Shown: positions 55,200-64,000 of the stretch, in pieces
Layout: each line of letters opens with the position of its first letter
Numbering within the stretch: position 1 is the first letter of the stretch
Origin: an uncultured Hyphomonadaceae bacterium
GTDB taxonomy: Bacteria; Pseudomonadota; Alphaproteobacteria; Caulobacterales; Hyphomonadaceae
Direction: 5' to 3'
Assembly (NCBI GenBank): GCA_913057945.1
Contig: CAJXOF010000004.1
Span: 1-64,000 of the forward strand
DNA length: 64,000 nt
Notes under the pieces: model-generated
Database searches by the model: none
What the model saw: only the letters and a program-made list of their open reading frames with translations
What the model was told of the DNA's origin: nothing
Made by a program: the position numbers and the translations under genes

Positions 55200-56807
55200 A
55201 TGCCGGTTCTGAAATCCAGCCTTGATGTGTCCGGTAGCAAATTTGCCGCCAACAAAGCGGCCATGAGCGCGCTTCTTGCCGAATTGCGCGAAAAAACCGC
55301 CGACGCGGCGCTTGGCGGGCCAGAAGCCTCTCGCAAACGCCATGTCGAGCGGGGGAAATTGCTGCCGCGTGAGCGAGTCGAGCGCCTGTTGGATCCCGGT
55401 TCTGCCTTTCTGGAAATCGGCGCGCTGGCGGCCAATGGCATGTACGATAATGAAGCCCCCGGCGCGGGGCTCATCACGGGCGTTGGCCGGGTCGAAGGCC
55501 GCGAATGCCTGATCGTCTGCAATGATGCGACGGTGAAGGGCGGCGCCTACTTCCCGGTGACGGTGAAGAAACACCTTCGCGCGCAGGAAGTGGCGCTCGA
55601 GAATCACCTGCCATGCATCTATCTGGTCGATAGCGGCGGCGCGAACCTGCCGCACCAGTCCGAAGTTTTCCCGGATCGGGAGCATTTCGGCCGGATCTTC
55701 TACAACCAGGCCCAGATGAGCGCGAAGGGCATTCCCCAGATCGCCGCCGTCATGGGCAGTTGTACCGCAGGCGGCGCCTATGTGCCGGCCATGTCGGACG
55801 AGACCATCATCGTGCGCAAGCAGGGGACCATCTTCCTCGGCGGTCCGCCCCTGGTAAAGGCTGCGACAGGGGAGGTGATCTCCGCCGAAGACCTGGGCGG
55901 CGCGGATGTTCATGCCCGCCAGTCCGGCGTGGCCGACCATTACGCGGCCCATGATTCCCATGCCCTCGCCATTGTGCGCTCCATTGTCCGTACGCTGGCA
56001 AAGCCGAAGCCGCAGCCCTTCGACCTGACCGAGCCGGCCGAGCCGCTCTATGATCCGGCCGAGATGCATGGCCTCGTGCCGCAGGATGTCCGCGAGCCCT
56101 ATGACGCCCGCGAAGTGATCGCGCGACTCGTCGACGGGTCGGAATTCCATGAGTTCAAGAAGCTCTATGGCGAAACGCTCGTCTGCGGTTTTGCGCGCCT
56201 CTATGGCATGCCGGTGGCGATCCTCGCCAATAATGGCATCTTGTTCTCCGAAAGCGCGCAGAAGGCGGCGCATTTCATCGAACTGGCCGACCAGCGCCGC
56301 ATTCCCCTGGTGTTCCTCCAGAATATCACCGGCTTCATGGTCGGGTCGAAATACGAGGCGGGCGGCATCGCCAAGGATGGCGCCAAGATGGTGACCGCCG
56401 TGGCCACCGCCAGCGTCCCGAAATTCACCGTCGTCACCGGCGGCAGCTTCGGCGCAGGCAATTACGGCATGTGCGGCCGGGCCTACAGCCCGCGCTTCCT
56501 GTTCATGTGGCCGAACTCCCGCATCTCCGTCATGGGCGGCGAACAGGCCGCCAGCGTCCTCGCCACGGTCAAGCGGGACGGCATCGAGCGCAAGGGCGGC
56601 GAATGGTCCACCGACGAGGAAGAGGGATTCAAACAGCCGATCCGCGATCTCTATGAGGCCGAGGGCTCGCCCTATTTCTCCACTGCGCGTCTCTGGGATG
56701 ACGGCATCATCGACCCGGCCGACACCCGCCGCGTGCTGGGCCTTGCCTTGTCAGCCAGCCTCAATGCTCCGTTCCCGGATCGGGGCTTCGGCGTATTCCG
56801 GATGTAG
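55200..56807 (+). CDS. mccB: Methylcrotonoyl-CoA carboxylase beta subunit
   Basis: 535 aa carboxyltransferase. [36 protein letters not shown] and [20 protein letters not shown] are typical of MCC-beta. With MccA (61 kb) it carboxylates 3-methylcrotonyl-CoA in leucine breakdown. GGGAGG lies just before ATG 55200; the frame upstream lacks family sequence. Confidence 0.92.
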   Translation: MPVLKSSLDVSGSKFAANKAAMSALLAELREKTADAALGGPEASRKRHVERGKLLPRERVERLLDPGSAFLEIGALAANGMYDNEAPGAGLITGVGRVEGRECLIVCNDATVKGGAYFPVTVKKHLRAQEVALENHLPCIYLVDSGGANLPHQSEVFPDREHFGRIFYNQAQMSAKGIPQIAAVMGSCTAGGAYVPAMSDETIIVRKQGTIFLGGPPLVKAATGEVISAEDLGGADVHARQSGVADHYAAHDSHALAIVRSIVRTLAKPKPQPFDLTEPAEPLYDPAEMHGLVPQDVREPYDAREVIARLVDGSEFHEFKKLYGETLVCGFARLYGMPVAILANNGILFSESAQKAAHFIELADQRRIPLVFLQNITGFMVGSKYEAGGIAKDGAKMVTAVATASVPKFTVVTGGSFGAGNYGMCGRAYSPRFLFMWPNSRISVMGGEQAASVLATVKRDGIERKGGEWSTDEEEGFKQPIRDLYEAEGSPYFSTARLWDDGIIDPADTRRVLGLALSASLNAPFPDRGFGVFRM

Positions 56808-56879
56808 TAATCCTACGTATAAAACCCGTTGCACGCCCATGCTAGAAGCCCCCTGTCACATGGCAGGAGGCTGACCCCC

Positions 56880-57467
56880 ATGACCCGCTCTATCTGTATC
56901 ATTGATGGCCACCCCGATCCCGATCCCGATCATCTGATCCACGCGCTCTGCGATGCCTATGCCGAGGGCGCTGAGGCCACCCATCACAAGGTAAGCTGTA
57001 TCCGGGTGGCAGACCTCAATGTGCCCTTCCTGACCTCGCAGGCAGAATTCAGCGACCCGCCGCCGGAACCCATCCTCAGCCAGCGCGAAAAGATCGCGGA
57101 GGCCGACCATATTTTCATCGCGTTTCCGCTTTGGCTGGGCGGCATGCCGGCACGGCTCAAGGCCTTTTTCGAACAGGCGGCCCGGGCAGAATTCTTCCTG
57201 AAGACGCGTGAGGCCAATGCTGGCTGGCCGGAGCGGATGATGAAGGGCAAGTCGGCCCGCATTGTCGTGACCATGGGCATGCCGGATCTCATCTACCGCT
57301 TCGGCATGGATGCCGGCGCGCTGAAAGCGCTGGAACGCGGCGTGCTCGGTCTCTCCGGCTTCAAGCCGATGCACCATACGATCATCGGCAGCGTTGACGA
57401 ACTGACGCCGTCCAAGGTGGAATCCTGGTTCACGTTCATGCGTGAGATTGGCGGTGAAGCGGTCTGA
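56880..57467 (+). CDS. NAD(P)H-dependent oxidoreductase, flavodoxin fold
   Basis: 195 aa. Starts MTRSICIIDGHPDPD, a flavodoxin-like FMN loop; the dimer/FMN segment AFPLWLGGMPARLKAFFEQ is typical of the NQO1/KefF-type family. It likely reduces quinones or other acceptors. CAGGAGG precedes the ATG. No link to leucine breakdown is evident. Confidence 0.82.
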   Translation: MTRSICIIDGHPDPDPDHLIHALCDAYAEGAEATHHKVSCIRVADLNVPFLTSQAEFSDPPPEPILSQREKIAEADHIFIAFPLWLGGMPARLKAFFEQAARAEFFLKTREANAGWPERMMKGKSARIVVTMGMPDLIYRFGMDAGALKALERGVLGLSGFKPMHHTIIGSVDELTPSKVESWFTFMREIGGEAV

Positions 57468-57585
57468 GCCGCGTTCATTACATCTTCGTCGTGAACGTCT
57501 TTTCACGCATCATTACCGGCTGTTTCGGGTAGGTTCAGTCCTGTCGCGGTCCCCTGCGACGCATAGAGTGAGAAGGAGTTCGAAC

Positions 57586-57894
57586 ATGGTCAGACGTAGC
57601 AGCTTTCTGGTAACGGCGGCGATGATGACGGCCCTGATGGGTCATGCGGGCGAGATGCCTGACTTCTCGTTGCTGGATCTGGATGATGATGGCCTGATCA
57701 GCGAGGATGAATATGTGAGCTATTCCGACAGCGCGGGCACGGCCAGCGAGTCGGAGGCGAAAGCCAAGTTCACGAAATTCGACCTCAATTCGAACGGAAC
57801 CGTTTCCGAGGAAGAACTGGCAGATGCCCTTGCTGCCTGGCGGGGACGGTCCGAGCACAGCGCCGTGACGGGGGCTGGCCTGCCGGTTCGGTAG
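57586..57894 (+). CDS. Secreted EF-hand protein
   Basis: 102 aa. Signal-like N-terminus, then two EF-hand loops, DLDDDGLISEDE and DLNSNGTVSEEE, each with the calcium ligand pattern. Likely a small periplasmic Ca2+-binding protein. AAGGAG precedes the ATG and a rho-independent terminator follows. Confidence 0.8.
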   Translation: MVRRSSFLVTAAMMTALMGHAGEMPDFSLLDLDDDGLISEDEYVSYSDSAGTASESEAKAKFTKFDLNSNGTVSEEELADALAAWRGRSEHSAVTGAGLPVR

Positions 57895-57916
57895 GCTACC
57901 CACCCTGTAGGTGCTG

Positions 57917-57945
57917 AAGGGGTCCGCCGGTCCAGCGGGCCCCTT
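57917..57945 (+). terminator. Rho-independent terminator of the EF-hand gene
   Basis: AAGGGGTCCGC pairs with GCGGGCCCCTT over 11 bp (one T-G pair) with a 7-base loop, followed by TCCATTT. Lies 23 bases after the stop. Confidence 0.75.
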
Positions 57946-57977
57946 TCCATTTGGAGCGGATACGATAAACAGCCCCG

Positions 57978-59024
57978 ATGGCGACAGCGCACCGATTGGC
58001 GGCAAACAGGTTCGATCTCATCCGGTTGGCGCTCGCCTCGGCGGTGTTTGCCTATCATGCCATTGTGCTGTCCGCGCTCGCCCCGTTGAGCGGGCTGGAA
58101 CGCGCTTGGGGGCACGTCGCCGAGATTGCCATTCAGGGCTTCTTCATCGTCTCCGGCGCGCTGGTCGCCGGCTCGCTCGTCCGCGCTCAAAGCCTCGCCG
58201 ATTATGCTGGCAAGCGTGTGCGGCGGCTCTATCCGGCCTATGCGACCGTGATCCTGATCCCCGCGCTCATCAGCCTGCTGATGGGTGGAAATCCTGGCGG
58301 GGTCGCAAACTATGTCGGCGCCAATCTCGTCTTCCTGAACTTCCTGTCGCCGGACCTGCCCGGCCTGTTCGAGGGCAATCGCTTCACGGAGGTCAACGGC
58401 GCCCTGTGGACTCTGAAGATCGAGGTCATGTTCTATCTCTGCCTGCCCATCATCGGATGGGTCCTGCGAAGGATGGGCCGGGCGCAATGGATCGCCCTGG
58501 TGGCGCTCTATGCGGCAGGGGAGGCGTGGCGCCACTATGTGCCGGTCCTGCTGGATCATCCACTGGCGCCTGTACTGGCGCGCCAGCTACCCGGTCAGAT
58601 GGCTTTCTTCGCCAGTGGCATTGCGCTCTGGCAGGTCTGGGATCTGGCCAGGGCGAAGCCGTTCTGGTTTGGCGCGGCGGGGCTGGCGCTGGTTCTCCTG
58701 TCGGCGCTGCATCCGTGGCTTGAGCCGCTGCGCGGTGCCGGACTGGCGGGTCTGATCGCCTGCGCCGCCTTCCTGCCGGGGCCGGCCCTCAATGCCGCGC
58801 GGTTCGGCGATATCAGCTATGGCGTCTACATCACCCATTTCCCGATCCTGCAGGGCCTGGTCATGGCCGGGGCCTTTGCGGCGCTCGGCTATGCTGCGGG
58901 ATTTCTCCTCTCTGCAGTTGGGGTTATCGCCGCCAGCTATGCGCTGTGGCATCTTGTCGAGCGGCCCGCCTTGCGCCCATCCAGCCACTACCGCAAGGTG
59001 GCTTCCAACTCTGAACAGGACTGA
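57978..59024 (+). CDS. Acyltransferase family 3 membrane protein
   Basis: 348 aa, about ten helices. FDLIRLALASAVFAYHAIVL and FFIVSGALVAGSLVR give the conserved Arg/His core; YGVYITHFPILQGLV is near the end. The second such gene in the window (the other at 12.5 kb). It lies between leucine genes without an obvious role there; the stop is five bases from the liuC start. Confidence 0.82.
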   Translation: MATAHRLAANRFDLIRLALASAVFAYHAIVLSALAPLSGLERAWGHVAEIAIQGFFIVSGALVAGSLVRAQSLADYAGKRVRRLYPAYATVILIPALISLLMGGNPGGVANYVGANLVFLNFLSPDLPGLFEGNRFTEVNGALWTLKIEVMFYLCLPIIGWVLRRMGRAQWIALVALYAAGEAWRHYVPVLLDHPLAPVLARQLPGQMAFFASGIALWQVWDLARAKPFWFGAAGLALVLLSALHPWLEPLRGAGLAGLIACAAFLPGPALNAARFGDISYGVYITHFPILQGLVMAGAFAALGYAAGFLLSAVGVIAASYALWHLVERPALRPSSHYRKVASNSEQD

Positions 59025-59029
59025 CCCCT

Positions 59030-59830
59030 ATGCGCGATTCCGATTATGATCTCATCACGCTCGAAGCGACGCAGGAAGGCCTTGCCGTCGTCACGCTCAA
59101 CCGGCCGGACGTGCATAATGCCTTCAATGCCGAACTGATCGCCGAGCTGACCGATGTGTTCCACACCATCACCGACCAGCGCACCATTCGCATGATGATC
59201 CTGCGCGGCGCAGGCAAGAGCTTTTCCGCTGGGGCGGACCTCAACTGGATGAAGCTCGCGGCCATGCACACGCGCGAAGACAATGAGCGCGATGCGATGA
59301 ACCTCGCCGAAATGCTGCGCACGCTCTACGACATGCCCCAGATGACGCTGGCGCTGGTGCAGGGCGCGGCCATGGGCGGCGGCGCCGGCCTCGTGGCGGC
59401 GTGTGATGTGGCTGTGGCGATGAAGGGCACCAAGTTCCGCTTCTCCGAAGCGCGGCTCGGCCTGACGCCGGCCACGATCAGCCCCTATGTCATCGAGGCC
59501 ATCGGCGCGCGCTGGGCCAAGGCCCTGTTCACGACCGCTGAGACATTTGATGCCGACTATGCCGAAAAGCTGGGCCTCGTTCAGTATGTCGTCGAAAACC
59601 AGGCCGAGATGACGGCGATGGAGGAACACCTCGCCGACCTCGTCTTCGCGGCGGCGCCGGGCGCTGTGGCCGAGAGCAAGGCGCTGGTGCGTGACGTCTC
59701 CGGCGTGTTCATCGACAAGGATCTCAGCCACGAGACGTCAAAGCGCATCGCTGCGCGCCGCGTCTCGGATGAGGGCAAGGAAGGCATCGAGGCCTTCCTC
59801 GACAAGCGCCCGCCTAGCTGGGGTCGGTAA
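59030..59830 (+). CDS. liuC: Methylglutaconyl-CoA hydratase-type enoyl-CoA hydratase
   Basis: 266 aa crotonase fold. LAVVTLNRPDVHNAFNAELI, the oxyanion segment GKSFSAGADLNWMK and AAMGGGAGLVAACDVAVA match the LiuC/GnyH branch. It hydrates 3-methylglutaconyl-CoA, the MCC product, to HMG-CoA. Its position among ivd, mccB and mccA supports this over a generic hydratase. Confidence 0.87.
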   Translation: MRDSDYDLITLEATQEGLAVVTLNRPDVHNAFNAELIAELTDVFHTITDQRTIRMMILRGAGKSFSAGADLNWMKLAAMHTREDNERDAMNLAEMLRTLYDMPQMTLALVQGAAMGGGAGLVAACDVAVAMKGTKFRFSEARLGLTPATISPYVIEAIGARWAKALFTTAETFDADYAEKLGLVQYVVENQAEMTAMEEHLADLVFAAAPGAVAESKALVRDVSGVFIDKDLSHETSKRIAARRVSDEGKEGIEAFLDKRPPSWGR

Positions 59831-60170
59831 CCAGGACGCTGTCCTTCGCGTTCACGGGCAGGCCCAGGTCCGCCAGGAAATTCAGCGTCGCGCTGACCGG
59901 GTTAATCCCGGTGAGCGCCTCGATCTGGTGCTGGAAGAAATACGCCACAATGCCGAACAGGATGATGTAGATGACGAATTGCATCAGGGATTTCAGGAGG
60001 AAGGCGCCCGCGCTGCCTGCGACAAAGCCGATCGCCCCGAGGATCAGCGCGCCGGAAACCGGCTCCAGATTGCTGATGTCTGCTGCCTGCGTGAAGCCGA
60101 TATAGCCCCCGACGACGGCGCCGATGGCGCCGGCAAGGCTGCTGATTCCGATACCTGATGCATAGGCCAT
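59814..60170 (-). CDS. Small membrane protein of unknown function
   Basis: 118 aa with about three hydrophobic segments: a Gly-rich one (LAGAIGAVVGGYIGF), ALILGAIGFVAGSAGAFLL and FVIYIILFGIVAYFF. It overlaps the liuC end by 17 bases on the opposite strand. No family recognised. Confidence 0.6.
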   Translation of the reverse strand: MAYASGIGISSLAGAIGAVVGGYIGFTQAADISNLEPVSGALILGAIGFVAGSAGAFLLKSLMQFVIYIILFGIVAYFFQHQIEALTGINPVSATLNFLADLGLPVNAKDSVLVTDPS

Positions 60171-60302
60171 AAGACACTCCCGCGTGGTTTCTGCCCGTTA
60201 ACCCTTACGACAGCTCGGAAGGGTGTCCAAGCCGGAATTTGGCCCGGCAAAGGTCTTCGCCCCGCCCGGATTGCGCCGTGATTGACCCGGATAGAAGAGG
60301 GG

Positions 60303-61208
60303 ATGGAGAGGCCCGAACCCGCCCCGACGCGCGCCCAGCAGCGCCTGCACGCCGCCCGCGCGGCCCTGCATGCCCGCTATGTGACCGGGCCGGTCAGTCA
60401 GGCGATCTTTGAATTCATTGCCTTCGGCATCAAGCAGGGCTGGGCGTGTCTCTTCGGGGGCCTGATGCTGGGCCTGCTGCTGCTCACCTTTGTCTGGTAT
60501 CCGGACGGGGCATGGCTCTCACGCTATGATTTCCTCGTGCTCGGCGCGCTCGCCATCCAGGTCATGATGCTGTGGACGGGCCTTGAAACCTGGGAGGAGG
60601 CGAAGGTCATTCTCGTCTTCCATGTCGTTGGCACGGTGATGGAGCTGTTCAAGACCGCGCATGGCAGCTGGATCTATCCGGAGGAGAGTTTCCTGCGCAT
60701 CGGCGCGGTGCCGCTGTTCACGGGCTTCATGTATGGCGCGGTCGGCTCCTATCTCGCGCGGGTCTGGCGCATCTTCGATTTCCGGTTCGACCGGTTCCCG
60801 CCGCTCTGGCTGCAGGGCCTGCTGGCGACGGCGATCTATGTGAATTTCTTCGCGCATCACTGGCTGCCGGATGTCCGGATCGCCCTGTTCGTGGGCACGG
60901 CGATGGTTTACGGGCCGTGCCTGGTCTGGTTTCGCGCCGATGAGACGCACCGGCCCATGCCTCTGGTCATTGGCTTCGGGCTGGTGGCAGTCTTCATCTG
61001 GTTTGCCGAAAATCTTGGAACATTCGCCCGCGCCTGGGCCTATCCCGGGCAAGAGCATGGCTGGCAGATGGTCTCTTTATCGAAACTCGGTTCGTGGTAT
61101 CTGCTGATGATAATCAGTTTTGTCCTGGTGGCGGCCGTGCATGGCAAAGCCCACCGGGCGCCGGGAGGGCCACGCATTGAAGATCCAGAAGCTGCTCGTC
61201 GCGAATAG
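60303..61208 (+). CDS. DUF817 membrane protein
   Basis: 301 aa with about eight helices. Typical DUF817 segments: ETWEEAKVILVFHVVGTVMELFKT, GSWIYPEESFLRIG and PLFTGFMYGAVGSYLARVW. Function unknown. I use ATG 60303 after AGAAGAGG; an in-frame TTG at 60282 adds seven residues. The end overlaps the MccA start by 32 bases, so the two are probably cotranscribed. Confidence 0.83.
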   Translation: MERPEPAPTRAQQRLHAARAALHARYVTGPVSQAIFEFIAFGIKQGWACLFGGLMLGLLLLTFVWYPDGAWLSRYDFLVLGALAIQVMMLWTGLETWEEAKVILVFHVVGTVMELFKTAHGSWIYPEESFLRIGAVPLFTGFMYGAVGSYLARVWRIFDFRFDRFPPLWLQGLLATAIYVNFFAHHWLPDVRIALFVGTAMVYGPCLVWFRADETHRPMPLVIGFGLVAVFIWFAENLGTFARAWAYPGQEHGWQMVSLSKLGSWYLLMIISFVLVAAVHGKAHRAPGGPRIEDPEAARRE

Positions 61209-63081
61209 GGGCGAGATCGCCTGCCGCATCTTTGAGACCTGCCGCCAGCTCGGCATCGCCACGGTTGCCGTCTATTCTGACGCCGATGCGCGCGCGAAAC
61301 ATGTCCGCGAGGCCGATGAAGCGATCCATATCGGCCCGTCGCCCGCGCCCGAAAGCTATCTCAAGGTCGAGGCCATCCTTGCCGCCGCCAAGGCGACCGG
61401 CGCAGACGCCATCCATCCGGGCTATGGCTTCCTGTCCGAGAATGCCGATTTCGCCGAAGCCGTCGAGAAAGCGGGCCTCATCTGGGTCGGCCCGTCCGCC
61501 AAGGCGATCCGCTCCATGGGTCCGAAGGATGAAGCCAAGCGCATTGCCGAAGAGGCGGGCGTGCCTGTGCTGCCCGGCTATCGCGGCGAGGGCCAGGAGC
61601 TGGAAACGCTCGCCAAGGCCGCAAAAGACGTGGGCTTCCCGCTGTTGATCAAGGCGGTCGCCGGGGGCGGCGGGCGCGGCATTCGGCTGGTCTCCAAGGC
61701 GAGTGAGCTGAAGGCCGAACTCGAAAGCGCGGTGCGCGAAGCGGAGAGTTCATTCGGCGATGGCCGGGTCATGCTGGAAAAGCTGGTCGAGCAGCCGCGC
61801 CATATCGAAGTGCAGGTGTTTGGCGACGCGCATGGCAATGTCGTCCACCTCTATGAGCGCGATTGCTCGCTGCAGCGCCGCCGCCAGAAAGTCATCGAGG
61901 AGGCGCCTGCGCCCGGTATGCCGGAGGATGTGCGCGCGGCCATGACGGACGCGGCGGTGAAACTGGCGCAGGCCGTCGGATACCAGGGCGCCGGCACGGT
62001 GGAATTCATCGTGGATGGGTCCAAGCCGCTGGGTGTCGATACGTTCTGGTTCCTGGAAATGAATACGCGGCTTCAGGTTGAGCATCCGGTCACCGAGATG
62101 ATCACCGGGCAGGACCTTGTCGCCTGGCAATTGCTGGTCGCTTCAGGCGAGGAAATCCCGCTGGCGCAAGACGAAATCCCGCTGATGGGCCATGCCATCG
62201 AGGCGCGCATCTGCGCCGAAGACCCGGCCGACGGTTTCCGCCCTGGCGCAGGGCTGATCCTTGAGTTCGGCCTGTTGCAGCCGATTGATGGCGAAACGGT
62301 CCGCTGGGATGCCGGCTTCGAGACGGGCGACCGCGTGCCGTCGAGCTATGATTCCATGATCGCGAAACTGATCGTGTACGGAGAGGATCGCGACGCCGCC
62401 GTGGACCTCCTGACCGAGACGCTGGCGCACACACAGCTGGCGGGCGTTCCGGCCAATACCGGTTTCCTGCGCCGCTGCGCCCTGTCAGAGGCGTTTCGGG
62501 ATGGCACGCATCATGTGAACTGGATTGCCGAGCAGGGGGACGCGCTGACCCATCCGCCCGCCGCACACCAACATGCGTCCGTTCTGGCGGTGAGTGACGT
62601 TGAACTGGATGATGCCGGCGCCATCACGCCGTGGGGAATCCGTGACGGGTTCCGGTCGAACGCTTCGCCTGTGCGCAAGGCCGCAATTGCCGTAGGCGCC
62701 GATGCCGACTGGTTCGATCCGTCAGATCATGAGGTCGATGCGGACGCGCCGCTGCCTTTCGTGACAGACATCTCGCCGCGCCGCTATGCGGTCACGACCG
62801 GCGGCGACACGGTTCTGGTCGAAGTGCCGGACTATGACGCTGATGTGGAAGCGGTGCTGGGCGGCGACACTGTCAGCGCGCCGATGCCGGGCAAGCTGCT
62901 CGCCGTGCATGTGAAGCCGGGCGATACGGTCACCAAGGGCGATCCGGTCGCCGTGATGGAAGCGATGAAGATGGAGCACACCCTGCCGGCGCCGCGCGAT
63001 GGCGTGGTGGAGTCCGTGGAAGCTGCCGCCGGGGACCAGGTCGCCGAGGGCGATATCCTGGTTCATCTGGAGGCGGAGTAA
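61177..63081 (+). CDS. mccA: Methylcrotonoyl-CoA carboxylase biotin-carrying alpha subunit
   Basis: 634 aa from TTG 61177, giving MKIQKLLVANRGEIACRI, with GGGAGGG eight bases upstream; an in-frame ATG 36 bases earlier lacks such a site. ATP-grasp loop AGGGGRGIR, and the C-terminal carrier ends with VMEAMKMEHTL (biotinyl Lys). It loads biotin with CO2 for MccB. It overlaps the DUF817 gene by 32 bases. Confidence 0.92.
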   Translation: MKIQKLLVANRGEIACRIFETCRQLGIATVAVYSDADARAKHVREADEAIHIGPSPAPESYLKVEAILAAAKATGADAIHPGYGFLSENADFAEAVEKAGLIWVGPSAKAIRSMGPKDEAKRIAEEAGVPVLPGYRGEGQELETLAKAAKDVGFPLLIKAVAGGGGRGIRLVSKASELKAELESAVREAESSFGDGRVMLEKLVEQPRHIEVQVFGDAHGNVVHLYERDCSLQRRRQKVIEEAPAPGMPEDVRAAMTDAAVKLAQAVGYQGAGTVEFIVDGSKPLGVDTFWFLEMNTRLQVEHPVTEMITGQDLVAWQLLVASGEEIPLAQDEIPLMGHAIEARICAEDPADGFRPGAGLILEFGLLQPIDGETVRWDAGFETGDRVPSSYDSMIAKLIVYGEDRDAAVDLLTETLAHTQLAGVPANTGFLRRCALSEAFRDGTHHVNWIAEQGDALTHPPAAHQHASVLAVSDVELDDAGAITPWGIRDGFRSNASPVRKAAIAVGADADWFDPSDHEVDADAPLPFVTDISPRRYAVTTGGDTVLVEVPDYDADVEAVLGGDTVSAPMPGKLLAVHVKPGDTVTKGDPVAVMEAMKMEHTLPAPRDGVVESVEAAAGDQVAEGDILVHLEAE

Positions 63082-63215
63082 CCCCCACCCTTCACATGCT
63101 GGTGTGACCCCTCCAATCCGGTCAGGTGAGGCCGGATCAATCCTGCGCGCCTGGAGAGTGGGTGTGGAGACGCGGCAGGCAAGGAAACATGTAAAGGGTA
63201 GGGGCCGCTGCGTGA

Positions 63216-63545
63216 CTAGGCCGCGACAGCGTAACCGGAATGGATCCGTGCAGGCATCTGCGCATCGGGGCGATAGCGGCGGTGCACGATCGGCGGCGCG
63301 CTGATCTCGCCAAGCGGGTTGGCGGCGTAGGCTGTCGGCTCGGTCTTCAGGATCAGTTCGCCATATTCATTCTTGGCGACAGAGATGGGCGCGGCGGAGC
63401 CATCGCGCTCTGCGGCCCAGAATTCAACACCCGTCGAGGCCAGGGCAATCGCCTGTTCCAGCTCCATCCGAAAGCCGTCTCCATAGACGACATCCTTGGA
63501 CTCAATTGGATCGTACTCACATCCCTTGATCACCAAACCCGACAT
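63216..63545 (-). CDS. Small protein of unknown function, possibly SOS-regulated
   Basis: 109 aa from MSGLVIKGCEYDPIES, after GAGGGG; upstream in-frame ATGs have no ribosome site. Soluble, no signal or membrane segment. A stretch EFWAAERDGSAAPISVAKNE follows an Ala-rich helix; the C-terminal third is Pro-rich. No family recognised. The 157-base upstream gap carries a LexA-type box and two other inverted repeats. Confidence 0.6.
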   Translation of the reverse strand: MSGLVIKGCEYDPIESKDVVYGDGFRMELEQAIALASTGVEFWAAERDGSAAPISVAKNEYGELILKTEPTAYAANPLGEISAPPIVHRRYRPDAQMPARIHSGYAVAA

Positions 63546-63624
63546 GCTGAAACCCCTCGAAACTGTGTGCTGAACCTGTTCTTCGCTTGATCTGCGATAA
63601 GAGAACATAACCAGAATATTCACC

Positions 63625-63676
63625 TTTTGGAAAGGAAAAAGTTCCGACTTTGTTCCAAAAATTTCGAAATTCGAAA
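63625..63676. promoter_or_regulatory. Regulatory cluster: LexA-type box and two inverted repeats
   Basis: GTTC-N7-GTTC (63641-63655), the alphaproteobacterial LexA box; TTTTGGAA/TTCCAAAA flanking it (63625-63660); and a perfect 7-1-7 palindrome TTTCGAA-A-TTCGAAA (63662-63676). All lie between gltX and the small gene at 63.2-63.5 kb, which is in the right orientation to be controlled. The 7-1-7 repeat plus T-run could also act as a weak gltX terminator. Confidence 0.45.
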
Positions 63677-63702
63677 AGATTCAGGAGTCTAGGGGTAGAA
63701 CG

Positions 63703-64000
63703 CTAGCCTTGCAGCCGCTTGAGCGCCCGGTCCCGCCCGATCAGGGGCAGCAGCGCGCCCATGTCGGGGCCGTGTTCCTGTCCGGTCAGCGCCTTGCGGA
63801 GCGTCATGAAGAGGCCGCGGCCCTTGCGGCCGGTTTCGGCCTTCACGGCATTCGCCCACTGGCTCCAGCTCTCGCCCGTCAGCTCGCCGTCGGGCAGCAG
63901 GGTCGCGGCGGTCGCCACGAAATCCTTGTCTTCCTCATCGACCAGCGGTGTGATCTCGCCGAACACGGTCTCGACCCATTGGGCAACGTCCGGCAGCAGG
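63703..64000 (-). CDS. gltX: Glutamate-tRNA ligase, C-terminal part (cut by window end)
   Basis: About 99 residues visible, continuing past the window. The anticodon-binding end GRKGRGLFMTLRKALTGQEH and GPDMGALLPLIGRDRALKRL match bacterial GluRS. It charges tRNA-Glu. The reading frame is open to the window edge. Confidence 0.9.
   Translation of the reverse strand, partial: LLPDVAQWVETVFGEITPLVDEEDKDFVATAATLLPDGELTGESWSQWANAVKAETGRKGRGLFMTLRKALTGQEHGPDMGALLPLIGRDRALKRLQG

Noticed and set aside
1..64000. CRISPR arrays, insertion sequences, prophage or integrase genes
   Set aside because: No regularly spaced repeats, transposase or integrase motifs were seen on reading both strands.

Overview
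The window is GC-rich bacterial chromosome, densely packed with genes on both strands. It most resembles a marine, prosthecate alphaproteobacterium of the Hyphomonadaceae/Caulobacterales (Hyphomonas or Henriciella-like). I base this on protein content: an SpmX-type lysozyme-fold protein with two C-terminal membrane helices, a TorF-type porin, the alphaproteobacterial ligase-associated DNA repair proteins, propionyl- and methylcrotonyl-CoA carboxylases, and a GTTC-N7-GTTC (alphaproteobacterial LexA-type) motif. This placement is inferred from gene content, not from a phylogenetic marker.

Layout. 1-2.1 kb: a visibly AT-richer OLD-family ATPase/TOPRIM nuclease, a likely recent arrival and possible anti-phage gene. 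2.1-14.5 kb: three parts of the ligase-associated DNA repair set (exonuclease, Lhr-like helicase, PdeM phosphoesterase), with a GH9 cellulase, a short Hsp70-like protein, a serine hydrolase, small envelope proteins and an acyltransferase between them. 14.7-20.9 kb: a DEAD-box RNA helicase with a structured leader, a nitronate monooxygenase, a tandem-duplicated lipoprotein with a leftover 3' piece of the monooxygenase, a thioredoxin-like lipoprotein, and the divergent selenium pair selD/mnmH. 21-26 kb: a minus-strand run of two MFS transporters, thrB, a membrane protein and rnhA. 26-33.6 kb: housekeeping and envelope genes (a divergent lipoprotein and PKHD hydroxylase sharing a Fur-like box, radC, cupin, map, osmC, a beta-lactamase-fold hydrolase, a molybdopterin-binding protein). 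33.7-36.7 kb: an enoyl-CoA hydratase/thiolase pair, tRNA-Leu(UAA) and mlaC. 36.7-47 kb: a CPA2 antiporter, a TorF porin, an SDR, an ion channel, pccA and three consecutive DUF805-type membrane genes. 47-50.9 kb: lipB, tRNA-Leu(GAG), mgtE and spmX. 50.9-63.1 kb: a leucine catabolism set (ivd, mccB, liuC, mccA) broken up by unrelated genes. The end holds a small gene with an unusually busy upstream region, then the C-terminus of gltX.

How the genes work together. Ivd, MCC (MccA+MccB) and LiuC carry isovaleryl-CoA to HMG-CoA; HMG-CoA lyase is not in the window. PccA handles propionyl-CoA. SelD makes selenophosphate, which MnmH uses for tRNA 2-selenouridine. No CRISPR array, insertion sequence or rRNA was seen. 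The best leads for new biology are: the OLD nuclease abutting the repair exonuclease where a ligase gene would be expected; the tandem duplication with a monooxygenase relic; the small gene at 63.2-63.5 kb with a LexA-type box and two further inverted repeats; the DUF805 triplet; and the structured leader of the RNA helicase with a five-codon ORF overlapping its TTG start.
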